Source: Syngnathus acus (lineage: Eukaryota > Chordata > Actinopteri > Syngnathiformes > Syngnathidae). Taken from it: a DNA stretch of 64,000 bases. Of the stretch, positions 1 to 12,458 are shown piece after piece. The DNA lies in assembly GCF_901709675.1 (NCBI RefSeq), contig NC_051095.1, positions 20,365,456-20,429,455 of the forward strand, read 5' to 3'. Below the pieces are notes generated by a model. That model did not search any database. It was not told the origin of the DNA and saw nothing but the letters and a program-made list of their open reading frames with translations. Position 1 is the stretch's first letter. Every line of letters starts with the position of its first letter. Made by a program: the position numbers and the translations under genes.

Positions 1-160
1 TCTGTGCGTCATTCCTTGAAGATGTGTCTGTGGTTCAACAATGTAATGTCCCAAGGTGGGTGCATCGTAACACTGCCAAAAAGAAAAGTTCTAATTTTCC
101 ATTAGAAATGGCATGTGTTTACCGAAGAAACGTGATGGTGACAAGGACAATTTTCGAAAG

Positions 161-162
161 AA

Positions 163-194
<32 letters not shown>

Positions 195-202
195 AGAAAG
201 AG

Positions 203-285
<83 letters not shown>

Positions 286-290
286 AAAAG
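161..290. repeat. (GAAA)n microsatellite
   Basis: An about 130-bp purine run starts as GA-rich and becomes a clean GAAA tetranucleotide repeat. It creates spurious long Lys/Glu/Arg frames on the plus strand and Phe/Leu/Ser frames on the minus strand, which are not genes. Confidence 0.97.
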
Positions 291-617
291 CATAATACAC
301 ACAAATAAGCGGGAAAACATTGGAACAACATGATTGGACAGCGCTAAAACGCTTTCGGCAATAGCATGGAAGAATTCATTCATTCATTCATCATCGCTTT
401 TATGTCCATGAGCTCTATGTTGTCACAACTTTCATCTTGTTCCCTCGGAACATGTTCCTAATTTTCTATTGTATAGTGTAGTATATCTAAATCAATATTT
501 TATAGGACTGATAAAATTTACATCTGTACAGTCATTATTTTATTCAAACATTCTTGCGTAATCATCAACCTAGAAAGCCCCTTTAAATGTCTTCATGTTT
601 TAGAGTTAAAGAAATAA

Positions 618-895
618 TCTACCATAATTTTTAGACTATAAAATGCACCTGAACATAAACCGCACGAGCTAAAATTTGGGGATAATCCTGTTTTGTTCAT
701 ATATAAACCGAACTAGACTATAAGCCGCAGGTGTTTTAACGTTCAATTTCCATATGTAAAAGAATACGCACAAATTATACAATATCATCAAAATCATGAA
801 AAAATCAGACATAAGACGCACTGGACAATGAGCTGCAGGGTTCGAAGCTCGTGCAAAAAGTAGCGGCTTTTAGTCTGGAAAATACGGAAATTAAA
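618..895. mobile_element. Degraded foldback MITE (GGACTATAAG family)
   Basis: The left end reads like TTTTTAGACTATAAA and the right end like TTTAGTCTGGAAAATACGG, an imperfect inverted pair. Internal copies of the TATAAnCCGCA-type motif resemble the cleaner elements at 27327-27496 and 29870-30037. The copy is diverged and has no coding capacity. The superfamily is not assigned. Confidence 0.6.
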
Positions 896-3800
896 TTAAA
901 CGTTTAAATGGTGAAAAGTAGTGTGTAATAGTTTGCAGTGGTGTATTCACACAATGTCTGAAAAATGTTTTACACATTTTACACTGCTTTGGCTGTGTCT
1001 TGGATGTTTTTTTCTGACTTAATTGACTCCAGATGGAATGTAATACCATACCAGAGGGGCACCACGTAAAAAGAAGACCTCTTCCTCGTCTAATAACCAA
1101 CTGTACATAGATGCGATCTCTAACTGAAACAACACATGCTTTTTTGTCCCAAAATATTTCAAATAAAATGTAAACCACATTCAAGCCTGGCTTCAGTTAC
1201 TTAAAAGAAGGAAAGTAGGTCACAGTGTGTGTTAGCGCTTGGCTGCCAGAAAATGGAGTGCACAATAATGCGCAGGTTAAACACAGCAACACACCAAAGA
1301 CAGACTGGTGCCATTCGTAGTCATTTAGTGCCCTCAAAAGTTTTAACTTTGTAGTTTTACGTGATTAAACTTGGAATAACAGCCGCTAAAATGACATTCT
1401 TACATAACTGAGAGAATAAAACCAAAACTTCCACAGTAGCAAGTCAATGCCAGTGGAGTCTCCAACCAAGAGGAATTTGGGTCAAATCCACATCTTAAGT
1501 CGTACAAAAGAGGGGGAAAAAATTCTAAATATAAACGAATTAGAGGCTGACCAAAACCATGGAAAAAACTGCGATTGTGTCTATCTACTGTAGATAAAAC
1601 GGCTGTGGATCATATTTATTGTTCTCTTTGTACACATATTTGAGCTACATTGGTGAAACTCTGCGCCATGTTAAGTGGGAGATATTGACAGTATTTCCAT
1701 TAAGAAAATCGATGCAATACTTCCTGCACCACTAAGGCTGCAGCCCATGCCATAAAGTCTCGCAACAAGTCCCAAGCTGGTTTGTGAGGGAAATGTGATG
1801 CTCTTTTGCTAAATGGTGTTTATATAAAACTTCCACAGAATGAGTAGTCTGAAAGCAACACTCCGATCCTATGGAAAAAAATAACGTGTAGGCTCATCAG
1901 ATGAGGATGTTCTCAGAGTGTTTAAAAAACACGTGAATTGAAAGTCTCTAATGTGCAAGTGTCAAAGCTCAACCAAGAGCAGAAGGGCTTGTCCCTCCCA
2001 AAATAAGTGTGAGGATACATATTTATCAATTATGTGACTATGTGTTTACACAACCAAGAGGACCGTGGGTCAAGTGAGTTTCCCTTGGAAGAAAGAAAAA
2101 AACACGGATATTGGTATTTCCTGAATGAGACTGGAGAACACCCACTTTGTCTCCTTGGACTTTTTCAACAAGGCAAGTCTTGCTGTCAAACCATTAAGGC
2201 CTTCATCTCATCTTCTGTAAGAAGCCCTGTTTTGCAGAGACCACCAGTTAGAAGTATTGGAATTCCACACTTTGGATTTCTTCTCATGATTTATTAAAGC
2301 ATTAATGAACAAAGTTGAAATTAGGCTGCTATAGGCCTGACTTAGAGAGAGTTTCAGTGAAGCATTATGTTTATCATTGTATTTGTAGTAGAGGGATGCG
2401 CTGCTTTAAACTGTACACTTGATGAATTGCAAAAATGCAATTTATAATACTACACTGTACACTAAAGTTACCATCCTGAAAATGTGTGTGTGCGCTTTGA
2501 CAATACTCAGCTGTCTCAATCCCTCATGTATTGAATGTCCTTCCAAATCTATTTGTTTATCATACGCGGGTGAGCTCGGTGGGGCAAAGAACACATCAGA
2601 CAGGTCACCGGCCAACTGCAACCAACTCTTCATACTCGCACTCACACCTATGGATAGTTTCGAGAGCAGAGGTGTCAAGTCAAAGGTCCATATCTGGTTT
2701 GCCACATTTTTTTTTTTTTTTGTGCCCCGCAAAAGCAAATCAATTTGTTGTTCAGTATGTAGAATAATGAAACATTTGAGAGATCATAACGTCCCTCTGA
2801 GAGCAACCACGCAGTACAGCAATGTCACACAAGTACAGGGAAAACATACTAAATTTACAAAGGCTGACATTCAAACCATGGAACCTGGAGCTATGAGGCA
2901 AACTATTTTTTGTTTCTATTCTTATTGATTGCCAGTGTCACACTGAGCAGATTGTTGCCGGGAATAATTATGTCAATGTGGAGGTCTGTGTGGATATACG
3001 CTGGCCTGATAATCCTACTTAACATCATTATTGACAAATTAATATCATGCCCATTCCAGTTTTTTTTTTTTTTTTTTAAATGACTCATGTATGCAAATCT
3101 GGAAGCCGTGGCATTCAGTTTGGCCTTGCCTGACCTACCCAACTAGGTAAATTTTGGAGTAAATCTTTTGCAACAGCTTTGTTAGAAAGCTTCCACGGAA
3201 GATTTTCCATGCTGCTTTTTTGACATCATCTCTTCCTTTTTATTTATTGTGTGGCTTCTCTCCAACCATCCTCTCTCCAGATCTCATTCTGTATCTTCTT
3301 CATGTGCGGAGGAGGCGTCGCCGCCGTCGCTGCTCTCTGGCGCCCTGAATTCCACTTCACATCTGGAAGCCATCTTCTCTCTCTCTCTCGCTTAGTCAAA
3401 CACTCACTGATTTTTGGTGTAGCTCATTGCTGTAATGTAAATAACCCTATAATCATACTCCTGCCGTCAGTTTGCCACCCTCCATGCTGTGCGAGTCTGT
3501 TTTCACATAGAAAACACTCCTCCACCTAAGAGCATCTTTTTCTTCTTCGCCATCCCAAGCTGAGATTTATGCTGTGCTAAAACCACAACAATCTTCATTA
3601 ATTGTACATCAAGAGCGTGTGTGTATGTGTGTTTGTGTCCATACATGCGGTGGAATTCGACATCTTCTCCATTAGGATTTCTATCATTTGGATCATGTTC
3701 ATGTAGCTCGACAAAAATCTTTTTTCACTAACATTTGTAGACTAACCGTTCACAGCACTGTTGTTACCCAAAATTTACCAACATACTTTCCCCTTAAAAG

Positions 3801-4013
3801 GCTTTGTATGATGCTCGTGTAAAAAAAAAAAGACTTGGCACAACTTTACATTCCTGGCTTTGAGGTCCCATGTGAAGTTGAATTATCTGATGAGTAAAAT
3901 GAGTTTTTTCTTCTTGTTCCTTTTTTTAATGATTGCCATTTTTGGATTCAAATCTACATAAAATCAAATGTATCTGTATAAATTGTTACCTGGAACTAAA
4001 TTATATTTATTTT

Positions 4014-4345
4014 CTGTCATGGTCCAAGGGACCACCATTATAACCGAGAAGCAACTCGGGGACCACTGTTTTGGCGAAATATTATTTTATTTCGCACCAA
4101 AGGAGGATAGACCTATAGAGGCTATTTATTTGCATCTGTATGTCTATCTAGGGAATCTCAGCAACATTTGACATAATTCGGATGAGTAAATGATCTACAA
4201 AAGTAGCTGGAAAATAAATCAAGTCTATATAATAAATCAATTTCATTTTTAAAAATGTTTTAAAATGATTTTCCATTTCCAATTTTCCGGACGCCTTGCA
4301 ATACCACCTCAGACCAATAGAGGGCCGCAGACCACCGGTTGACGT
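4014..4345 (-). mobile_element. Nonautonomous hAT-like element, inverted relative to the 32192-32523 copy
   Basis: The left part contains GGTCCAAGGGACCACC and GCAACTCGGGGACCACTG, and the right part ends near GGCCGCAGACCACCGGTTGA. The reverse complement matches the element at 32192-32523 along its length, including the internal run about a GGTTTATAGGTC-like stretch and the (TAAA)-rich middle. There is no open frame. The ends are less well preserved than in the other copy, so the boundaries are approximate. Confidence 0.65.
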
Positions 4346-6429
4346 AAACTAAACTCATGGTCTGAAACTGAAACCTTATAAAATTGATCAATACTGTTCC
4401 ATCTTATAATGTCTGTTGGGTGACAACGTCACGGCAAATTCCAAAATGGGGCAAAATTATACTACCTGATGCCCATGAGCTTCATGTTGGTTGCCGGTTG
4501 GTCTTAAACGTGGCGCATTTCATTCATAAATACTGTATGTGACACCAAACTATATGTATTGGGTTATATTTTTTAAATCATCCCACTGTGTGGCACAGCC
4601 ACCAAATATACACACAAACTTTGTAAATTGATTGATGTCACATGTCTTGCTAAATTGCTTTGTATAAACAGATGCCTTTTGTTTCAAAAACCAATTATTG
4701 TATGTGTGGGCAGCTCTAACAGTGTGATCATGGAGGGACAATCAATGGTGAAACTAATTAGCTTTTCCATGGCGACATGGTGTACCTGTCACAGTGAGTT
4801 ACAACAAGCATTGGATTGTCTACTGAAGTACTATCACGATAGAGAACTGAACATGACATCTTTGTACACACTCTCACATGGTTTGTCTGATGACCTAGTG
4901 AGGGATGACCTGATCAGGCTTCTCTAATCAGGATTCCTGAGAGTGGCACGTGCGGGCACAACCAAACACCCACACACGCACAAACACCCAAACACACACC
5001 AAGCCTATCAGTTAGATTACCAGCTCTGAAGCTTTTAAATGGACATAACCTAGCCAAAATAGTGAAACACATCCCACATAGCAAAGACATTTGGCCCATA
5101 TTTGGCATGAACCTGGCACAGATGGCATTCAGTCGGCACTGCCATAAACCATGTGAACAGAACATGACCCAAGAGTGGCAAAGCAGGCACTGTCTTGACT
5201 CTGGCACTCGAGATGTGGGCCAGTTTTTGAGTGAAGTATCTGGCCCAGAAATCAATTTAGTACTCTGGGCCATACTCAATATCACAATTAATTGAAGGGC
5301 CTACAATAAGCTACTGAAGAATTCATTAAACATCTGACTGGTGTACTAAATCGTTCACCTACAAGCATCGGCTTTGTTGTTACAACAAGTGAGACCGTTT
5401 CGCTCGCTAGCAGGAGCAAAAATATGTCTACAAGTTGCGCAATAGTGCAGGTCGAATTATTTGGTTACACTGAAGACTGACTCCATGTTACAAGTGGAGA
5501 AAAACAAGTCAACAACCACATGCTACCAGAACTATAGTGAAATAAACTCCAACTAGTTCATCTTGAGCTTCACTAGTAGTCGCTACTTGAAGTGTGCAGA
5601 TGTCAATTACTAGTTTTGCCACTCCAGTGTACCATCTTATTGGTATGCAGAAATGGAAATCAGTAATGGGGGGAAAAGTTAACAGTGAGTCCAAGTCGTT
5701 TAACTAGTGCACCCCAGTCATCGTCTATTAGTGTGGTGAATTGTACTAGTATACGGACAAAAAGCGTACTAGTGGGAGATCGAATTAAATTCTTATTTCC
5801 TTATATGGGCCAAGATCTCTACGGTATATTTCACGCCCATGCACGTCCGTACATATCCACGTGCACGCGCACGCACAGAAACCAACAGGCGTGTGCACCA
5901 GAATCTCTCCGTCTGTGTTTAGGATTACAGTCGTTCCATCGCAGTTAAAGATAACTGGTTAATCTGCAGCGCCCTTGATTTGTCTCTTTGTCAAACACGG
6001 TCACCGTACTCTCTCATAATGTTGTGCCATGGAGAAACAGAATTAAACTATGTGACAAGATGCCGTTGACAGATTAGAATTCTATCTCGCACGGAGCCAA
6101 GTAAATCTAAACTACAACCCTGCAAACCAGCCTTTAAATAAATCACGCACTGTTAATTGGGAATGTTCATAGGACAAAAACGCTTAAAAGTGAAAATGAA
6201 TGATCTGCAGAGGAGCATTATAAACATAAGTGGTTTTGGACGAAATGGTACAGTCCCAGACTGAAATACTAATTTCAACAAATTTATGGACCGCATATAT
6301 CGATTACCGATCACTACTTCCCGCAGCCAACAAACTCGTCATCTGCGCCAAAAGCAAAGTCAAAGTTGCTCTCGCACATAAGAGCCAAAGTTGGTGTGTT
6401 ACAGGTTTATGAAAGCAAAAAGCACTTAC

Positions 6430-6598
6430 GGTGTTTCCTGGATCTCAAACGGCCTTAGAGTGAAGTCATCTCTCAGGGAGTGAAACCAAGTCATCAGCGC
6501 TGTTGGTGGACTAATGATTGGATTATTTGTCTCAGTCCTGCCCAGCTTCCTCGGCTCTACCACGATGCGTTCAAAGCCGCCTCGGAAAATTGCAAATA
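6430..6598 (-). CDS. Unassigned internal coding exon (orphan exon)
   Basis: On the minus strand an uninterrupted frame encodes a mostly hydrophilic peptide, including FERIVVEPRKLGRTE, NNPIISPPTALM and WFHSLRDDFTLRPFEIQET, and runs straight into a near-perfect donor (GTAAGTGC, just below 6430). Upstream acceptors are a TAG at about 6599 or a GAG at about 6581, and both give the same phase (1 in, 2 out). Amino-acid composition and codon use look like a real gene rather than chance. I do not recognise the family and could not identify neighbouring exons, so it could also be a decayed remnant. The coordinates assume the TAG acceptor. Confidence 0.45.
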
Positions 6599-8140
6599 CT
6601 AAAAAGTAAATGACGTTTCTAAGTACATTTACTACGTTATAGTATGAGCACTTAATCTCTCCAAAACTGCTTGAAGAGATATTGAACGCGGTATGATTAA
6701 TAAACATTTCCAAATCGACAGTAACAAAGGTACATTTTAAATAAAGGCTGGACATGGCACAACGTAATTTCATTCCTAAAATAGTGTTTTGTCACTTTAG
6801 TGCATGCAGTATGGCTATGGCAATCAAATTGCAGTATATTTTGCAGTTCTGAGTTTCTGAGTCGAAAAAATATTTACGGTGTTCCAAAGATTCAATTGAT
6901 GACACGCTCTAAAGATTCAATTAACAGCTTAAAGGCATTGAAGGCACACGCGTCGTCACAAGGCAGGTCATAGGGCAAATTACTTTAAAACCGAAAATAG
7001 TAAGAATAAGTGGTACGGGAAAATGATGGATGGCTGTTTTAGCTTGATTTAAAATAAATAATATTTTTCAGGTGGAAATGTATCATTTTCTGAAGTCTGA
7101 TAACCCTCCTAGGGATGTTCCGATCAGTATTTTGTGCTACCGATTGTCCAGGAGTGTGATTCGCCGATATACCGATCCAATCGCGATCACGTGGCTTCGG
7201 TGTAAAAATTTCAGTTTTGAGCTACGACTACCATTTTTTCTTAAATAATTTGTTAGAATTTTTCTTTCAATTATTTAACAATTGTTAAATGTATTTATTT
7301 TTCAAGAACAGGACAAGGCTTCAAATGGAGTGCAGAAAATGCACAAACAAATGATTCAGTTAATGTGTTGGTTTGTAACATGTCAGAAAATTGAGGGGAA
7401 ATATGCCTTGCAAAAGCACCTGTTTGAAAATGTCCGATACGGATTAGAAATAAAATAATCACCAGTCAGATTTACATAGAGCCTTGTATTCCAATTAGAA
7501 TGAAATCAAATGGTATAAAAATACTCATCACAGGGCAAATCAGAATGGAATTTTATTTGGGTTCAAAAGGGTAACATTCCCGTTCCTCCTGCTTGAGAAT
7601 GCATATGAGATTAATAATTTAATCAGTGATTTCATTAAGTATACGTATAATCCAAAATTGTAGGAGAAGGAGAATAAAATAATAAGAGGGTTTCAAGGAA
7701 CATTTGGATTCGTGACTGTTTGACCAGTTTTCAACTTTAGTTTTCATATTTGAACACGTAACATTGAAAAAGGGGATGTGACGCCTTATTATAGCGCTCT
7801 GTATACAGTATAAGACAAATTCCCTATTTTCCCCTATTAAAATACCCACCAAAAATTAAAAATTCTAATGTCTACATTTTGTAACTGATTCAAACCGTTT
7901 TAATTTTAAACTTTTCAGTTTATACCTACCGATTACCAAAAATTCTGACTTTCAAACATTTTCTCCATTACAACACCCTCAAGAGATTACATTATTTTTC
8001 TTGTGGAATTTCTACATTTTTTTGACCAATTACTCATTACAACTTCAACAGGTTCAGCTCATTCCCAGTCATTGTATGTCTTTCGTTGTTATTTCACAAT
8101 ATCATATCAATATCATTCCACAAGTTTTCATTCAACCTCT

Positions 8141-8400
8141 CATCCATCCATCCATCCATCTTCTGTACCACTTGACCCCACTGGGGTGCTGGAGCCTATC
8201 CCAGCAGTCATCGGGAGACACTCTGAACCAGTTGCCAGCCAATCGCAGGGCCCACAGAAACGAACAACCTTCCGCATCCCCACGAGCACGGGGAGAACAT
8301 GCAAACTCCACACAGGGAGGTGGAACAGCTCAGGTGGAATCGAACCCGCACCCTCTGAACTGTGAGGCAGACGTGCTAACCAGTGCCCTACCTTGCCGCC
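8141..8400 (-). mobile_element. tRNA-derived SINE (fish type)
   Basis: Read on the minus strand it begins with a tRNA-like head (TGGTTAGCACGTCTGCC as A box, GGTTCGATTCC as B box). It continues through a TGCATGTTCTCCCCGTG core and GGATAGGCTCCAGCA, and ends in an (ATGG)n tail at 8141-8160. The middle is shortened compared with the copy at 60127-60493. Confidence 0.8.
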
Positions 8401-8980
8401 TGCCTCTCAGCCTTCACGTGCAATTTGTTTATTCTCTAGTTGTTGATCAAGTTGAATAATTGTAAAATACACCGACTGTATTGAATTAATTTGCACTATG
8501 CCTGTTAAATTAATTTGGACTGAAACACTGCCACCCAGTGTTGATTTTTGGGAGCACAATTTACTTGACTCAAATCACAGCAACACACATTTTCACATAT
8601 GGCCGACAAACAATACCCATTGAGAAAGAAGAGGTTGAAGAGACCACAGATAGGAGGATCCCCCTCCCAGAATGATCAGGCTGCAATGGATGCAGAGAGG
8701 GCACATAGTGTACTAAACTTGAATAAAGTCATGCAAAGCGCGAAGAGCGTCATCTCGGCATCCTTTGTGGCGTGGTGCGTGTGTGAGCGTGCATGCGTGC
8801 GTGTGCGCGTGCATGTGCGCGTGCGTGCGTGAGTAGGGGGGCGTGACTTGGGAGGAGCTGGTTTGCACATGCTTTAAGTGCAGGCAGGACAAGTGCCGAT
8901 TACTAGTCGGCGACACACTAGAATCTGCTGCTTTGTTTCCAACTGAGTTGGGTCCATGACCGGGTCCTCACATCCCGAAC

Positions 8981-11900
8981 ATGATTCAGTCATTCGCCGT
9001 CTGGTTCTTGATTGCCCTCGCACTGCGTTGCACCTGTGTCGGTGAGCATTTATTCAATTTATTCTATTGATTGATTGAAACTTTATTGATCCCGGGAAAT
9101 GCCCCCTTTTTTATATGTGCAGACAGACAGAATTGCATTTATTATGCTTTGGTCGAATCTAACGTAACTTTACGGAAGATGATTAGGGCTAGTGTAGAAA
9201 AAAAAAAAAGGGGGGGGGGGGGTGACAGGATCTTGTTCCGTATAACTTAATACACCGTGTGCACAATTATTAGGACGTTTTTGAGGATTAACTTTATGAT
9301 TGAACAACTGCAGTTAATCCAAAATGTTAATAAACTTAAATTTGATCATTTCATAAAGTAAAATTGAGGTTTTGGATTTCTAAGGAGATAACCTGTGTGT
9401 GCGTAATTATCGGGCAACTATTAGTGTACAGAACGTGCAATTAAATGAAAAACGAAAATGTTCCCACATCACTTGTTTATTTTTAGCTGTTTAAGTGAGA
9501 ATAATAAAACAACTCGAAATTTACAAATAAACATAAAATTTACAAATAAACATTTCTGAGATTTAAAAAAAATAAAAGAAAATTAGTGATCAATATAGCC
9601 AGCCTTCTTTTCAATAACAGCCACAAGCCATCCATTCATGGAGTCTGTCAGTTTCTTGATCTTCTGACAATCAACTTTCCATGCTGCAGCAACTGCAGCC
9701 TCCCAGACACTGGCCCAGTCTTGGTGTTTCAAAAAACTCTTGTTTAGTGGTGGTCAGGTTTCAGCTTTTCTTACCTTGGTCATGTCTCTGAGCACAGAAT
9801 ACCTTCTACTTCCGGACACTCCCGGTAGGTTGCAGTTCTGGAATATGACAGCCCTGCAGGATAACGGGTTCCTGTTGGCTTCATGTTTTTTGGCAGTTCA
9901 TTTATGTCTTTTCTTCTCAACACGTTTCTTGGGACCCTATTGACTATATTCAACAAAACGTTTGATGGTTCGGTGATCATGCCGCAATATCTTGGCAATT
10001 TCAAGAGTGCTGCATCCCTCTGAAAGATTTTTCACAATTTTTGACTTTTCAGAGTCGGTTAAATCTCTTTTTTTGGCCCATATTGCCTGAGGAAAAGACA
10101 CTGCCTGATAATTATCCACACCTTGATTTAGGGTCTTGACCTCCTTAGGCTGCACCCTCCCGCATTACATGAATACACTTCACTTGATATGCTTAAAACC
10201 AATTGGCATTCAAGTTTAAATTAGAATCTGCTTTATTGACCAAGTTTGTGCATAAACAACCTGAAGTTGGAAAATACGCATAAAACTTATACTATCGTCA
10301 AAATGCTCACTTGCCTAATGATTATGCAGACCGTGTATAAACGTCAGCTGATGTAATGTATTTTTGGAATCACTGAGGTTTTGAATGTTTTTTTCCCGGC
10401 ACACTTGTAAAACTGCTGGGTCGAAAATTGGACAGGTAAATCAACCTAACTGGGTTGCTCTGATTTTTGACTCAGCGGATTTCAGGGTGATACTTGTCTA
10501 TTTAAATGAGCACGACATATATACGCCATCGAATTTGTAAAGTTCAACGGTGACAACCATCAAAAAAATCTCTTCAAAGGCACAGGTTTGAAATAAGGGA
10601 TCATTTCAAGAAAGCATGCTCTCAGGACAAGTATAGTCACCACACCTTTTCTTCTTGCTACATGTGCAAGCCAAGAGGTGACACCAGCTGGATGCTGGCA
10701 CGGCTCTCATCTGGTTCTTGTTCTGGTTCCAGGGGTGCCCATGTGTCCGACTGGATGGCAGGACTACAACAATCACTGTTACTTCTTTGGAACATACAGT
10801 AAATCCTGGACCCAGGCTGAGGACTATTGTGTGTCCAAGGGAGGCCACCTGGCGAGCATTAGGGACCAACGGGAGCGGGTAACCTCACTCACTCACTCAC
10901 TCACTCACTCACTCACTCACTCACTCACTCACTCACTCACTCACGCCTCCTTTTCTTTTGTCGCAATTTTTGCCTTTCTTGCAGGACTGGCTGGCGCAGC
11001 AAAGAGTGAAAGACCCTGAAAACTGGATTGGCCTGCGACGTGCGATGCCTGGGAGCAGCGTGTGGCAGTGGACAGACGGAACACAATTCTCCTACTCGTG
11101 AGTGTCCTTGATGATGATGACTTAACTCGATACCTCAATATTCACAAAAAAAGACTTGCAAACATGACTGGAATAGTTAGTTTCAAACCTTTGCATTTCC
11201 TCTCTTGCAGGGCCTGGGAACCCAAGCAGCCAGACTACCACAAGGGACTGGAGAACTGCGGTGAGATGCGGCGGAGTTTTGGTGGTCGCTGGAACGACGA
11301 CGACTGTAACGCTTACCAGGGCTACATCTGCAAGCTGCCCAGGAGTGAGTGCACACCTTGTTTTGTGGCTGCAGCATTCGCGTGTCACAACACTGAAAAA
11401 ATATTTGGTGCGGGTGATATCTACTTGGGAAAAGAAGCCACGTTTTTTTAACGACCAAAGTGGATGTCAAGGTTTATGAGAGCCTTTGACTTGCAGCGTG
11501 AGTTTCTTAAAAAAGGGTTGTGCAACACAGCCACGAGCTTCTGTGTCAATCTGACACCCTAGCGTTCCTCCTCTAGCGAAAGGTGTGATCAAGCGGGCAA
11601 GGCAGACTTCCCGTGTGTAAACGATGCCGTCCCCTCATGGCCAAGTGGGGAAGGGCGTCAGGTTTCTCCAATGCAACCCTGGGGGTTCGATGAGTCGGTC
11701 TCAGGGGTTTGGCAGAGCCTCCACTGCGGAGGTCCGAACACACCTGTCGTGTAAATTCGTGATGACGCATATTTGAACTGGTCTCACAAAGGCACACTGA
11801 TGTGCAGGTATGTAATTTGTCGTGAGTTCATGCACTGTGTTGGTTTTGTTCTCAAGGTGATGATCATGCACAGCTCATTTTGTGCACCAGTAAATACATT

Positions 11901-12427
11901 TATGTCTTGAATTTGAGAAAAATAAAATAATTAAATTTGTCGCTAAAGAGGGGTTTGGCTGTCTTGTGTGTAGTCACTTTTTTGCCTAAATGTATTTAAC
12001 GTTTGGCATTTTATCTATTTCTAGGCTTGGGCATAGGCATGTGCGCAAATGCCACCAATGGGGCATCGTGTTCCTCTCAGGACGTGACGTGCGAGTGCCA
12101 GCTCTCCATGAAATTCAGCAAGGTGAGTTTGTGCTGCGGATGCTCAAAAGCATTTTTACTCTCCCGTGGCAATCGTGTGAACCTTTCGAAACACCTTCAA
12201 GTGTGGCATCAATGATTGTCAACGTCGTCGTTAAATTGGATTTGTCCACGGTGTCCGTGAAGGACCCGAGCTGTCCCCAAAGCGCATGGCCTACTTGTCG
12301 CCATCTTTCTCCGTTGTGTGTGCGCAGACGGGCGGCTTCCAAGGTGTCTTCGGCGGTCTCAGCGTGGGCCGCAAACTCGTCATCAAGGGACAATCCACTC
12401 CTCAAGCAACCAAGTAATGATATATCC

Positions 12428-12458
<31 letters not shown>

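Larger units (their letters stand above)
1..8980. other. Gene-poor, repeat-rich flank upstream of the lectin gene
   Basis: I see no recognisable protein family here apart from one orphan exon on the minus strand (about 6430-6598, listed separately). The stretch holds a GAAA microsatellite, a degraded foldback element (618-895), a hAT-like element (about 4014-4345), a SINE (8141-8400) and a GTGCGT-rich simple stretch (about 8763-8835). The sequence near 7115-7215 starts like a DNA-transposon end, but I could not find its partner end. Open frames at 2419-2928, 3251-3529 and 8599-8832 show no domain, no initiation context worth noting and no homologue that I recognise. The remainder is AT-rich and featureless. 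Confidence 0.6.

Noticed and set aside
91-383. Several 60-94 codon frames on both strands
   Set aside because: All are translations of the GAAA microsatellite.
2419-2928. 169-codon plus-strand frame
   Set aside because: No domain, low-complexity Phe run from a T tract, no splice or promoter context and no recognised homologue.
5800-5960. Minus-strand open stretch containing CDGTTVILNTDGEILV
   Set aside because: Looks briefly coding but runs into GTGCACGC simple repeat and lacks a convincing donor.
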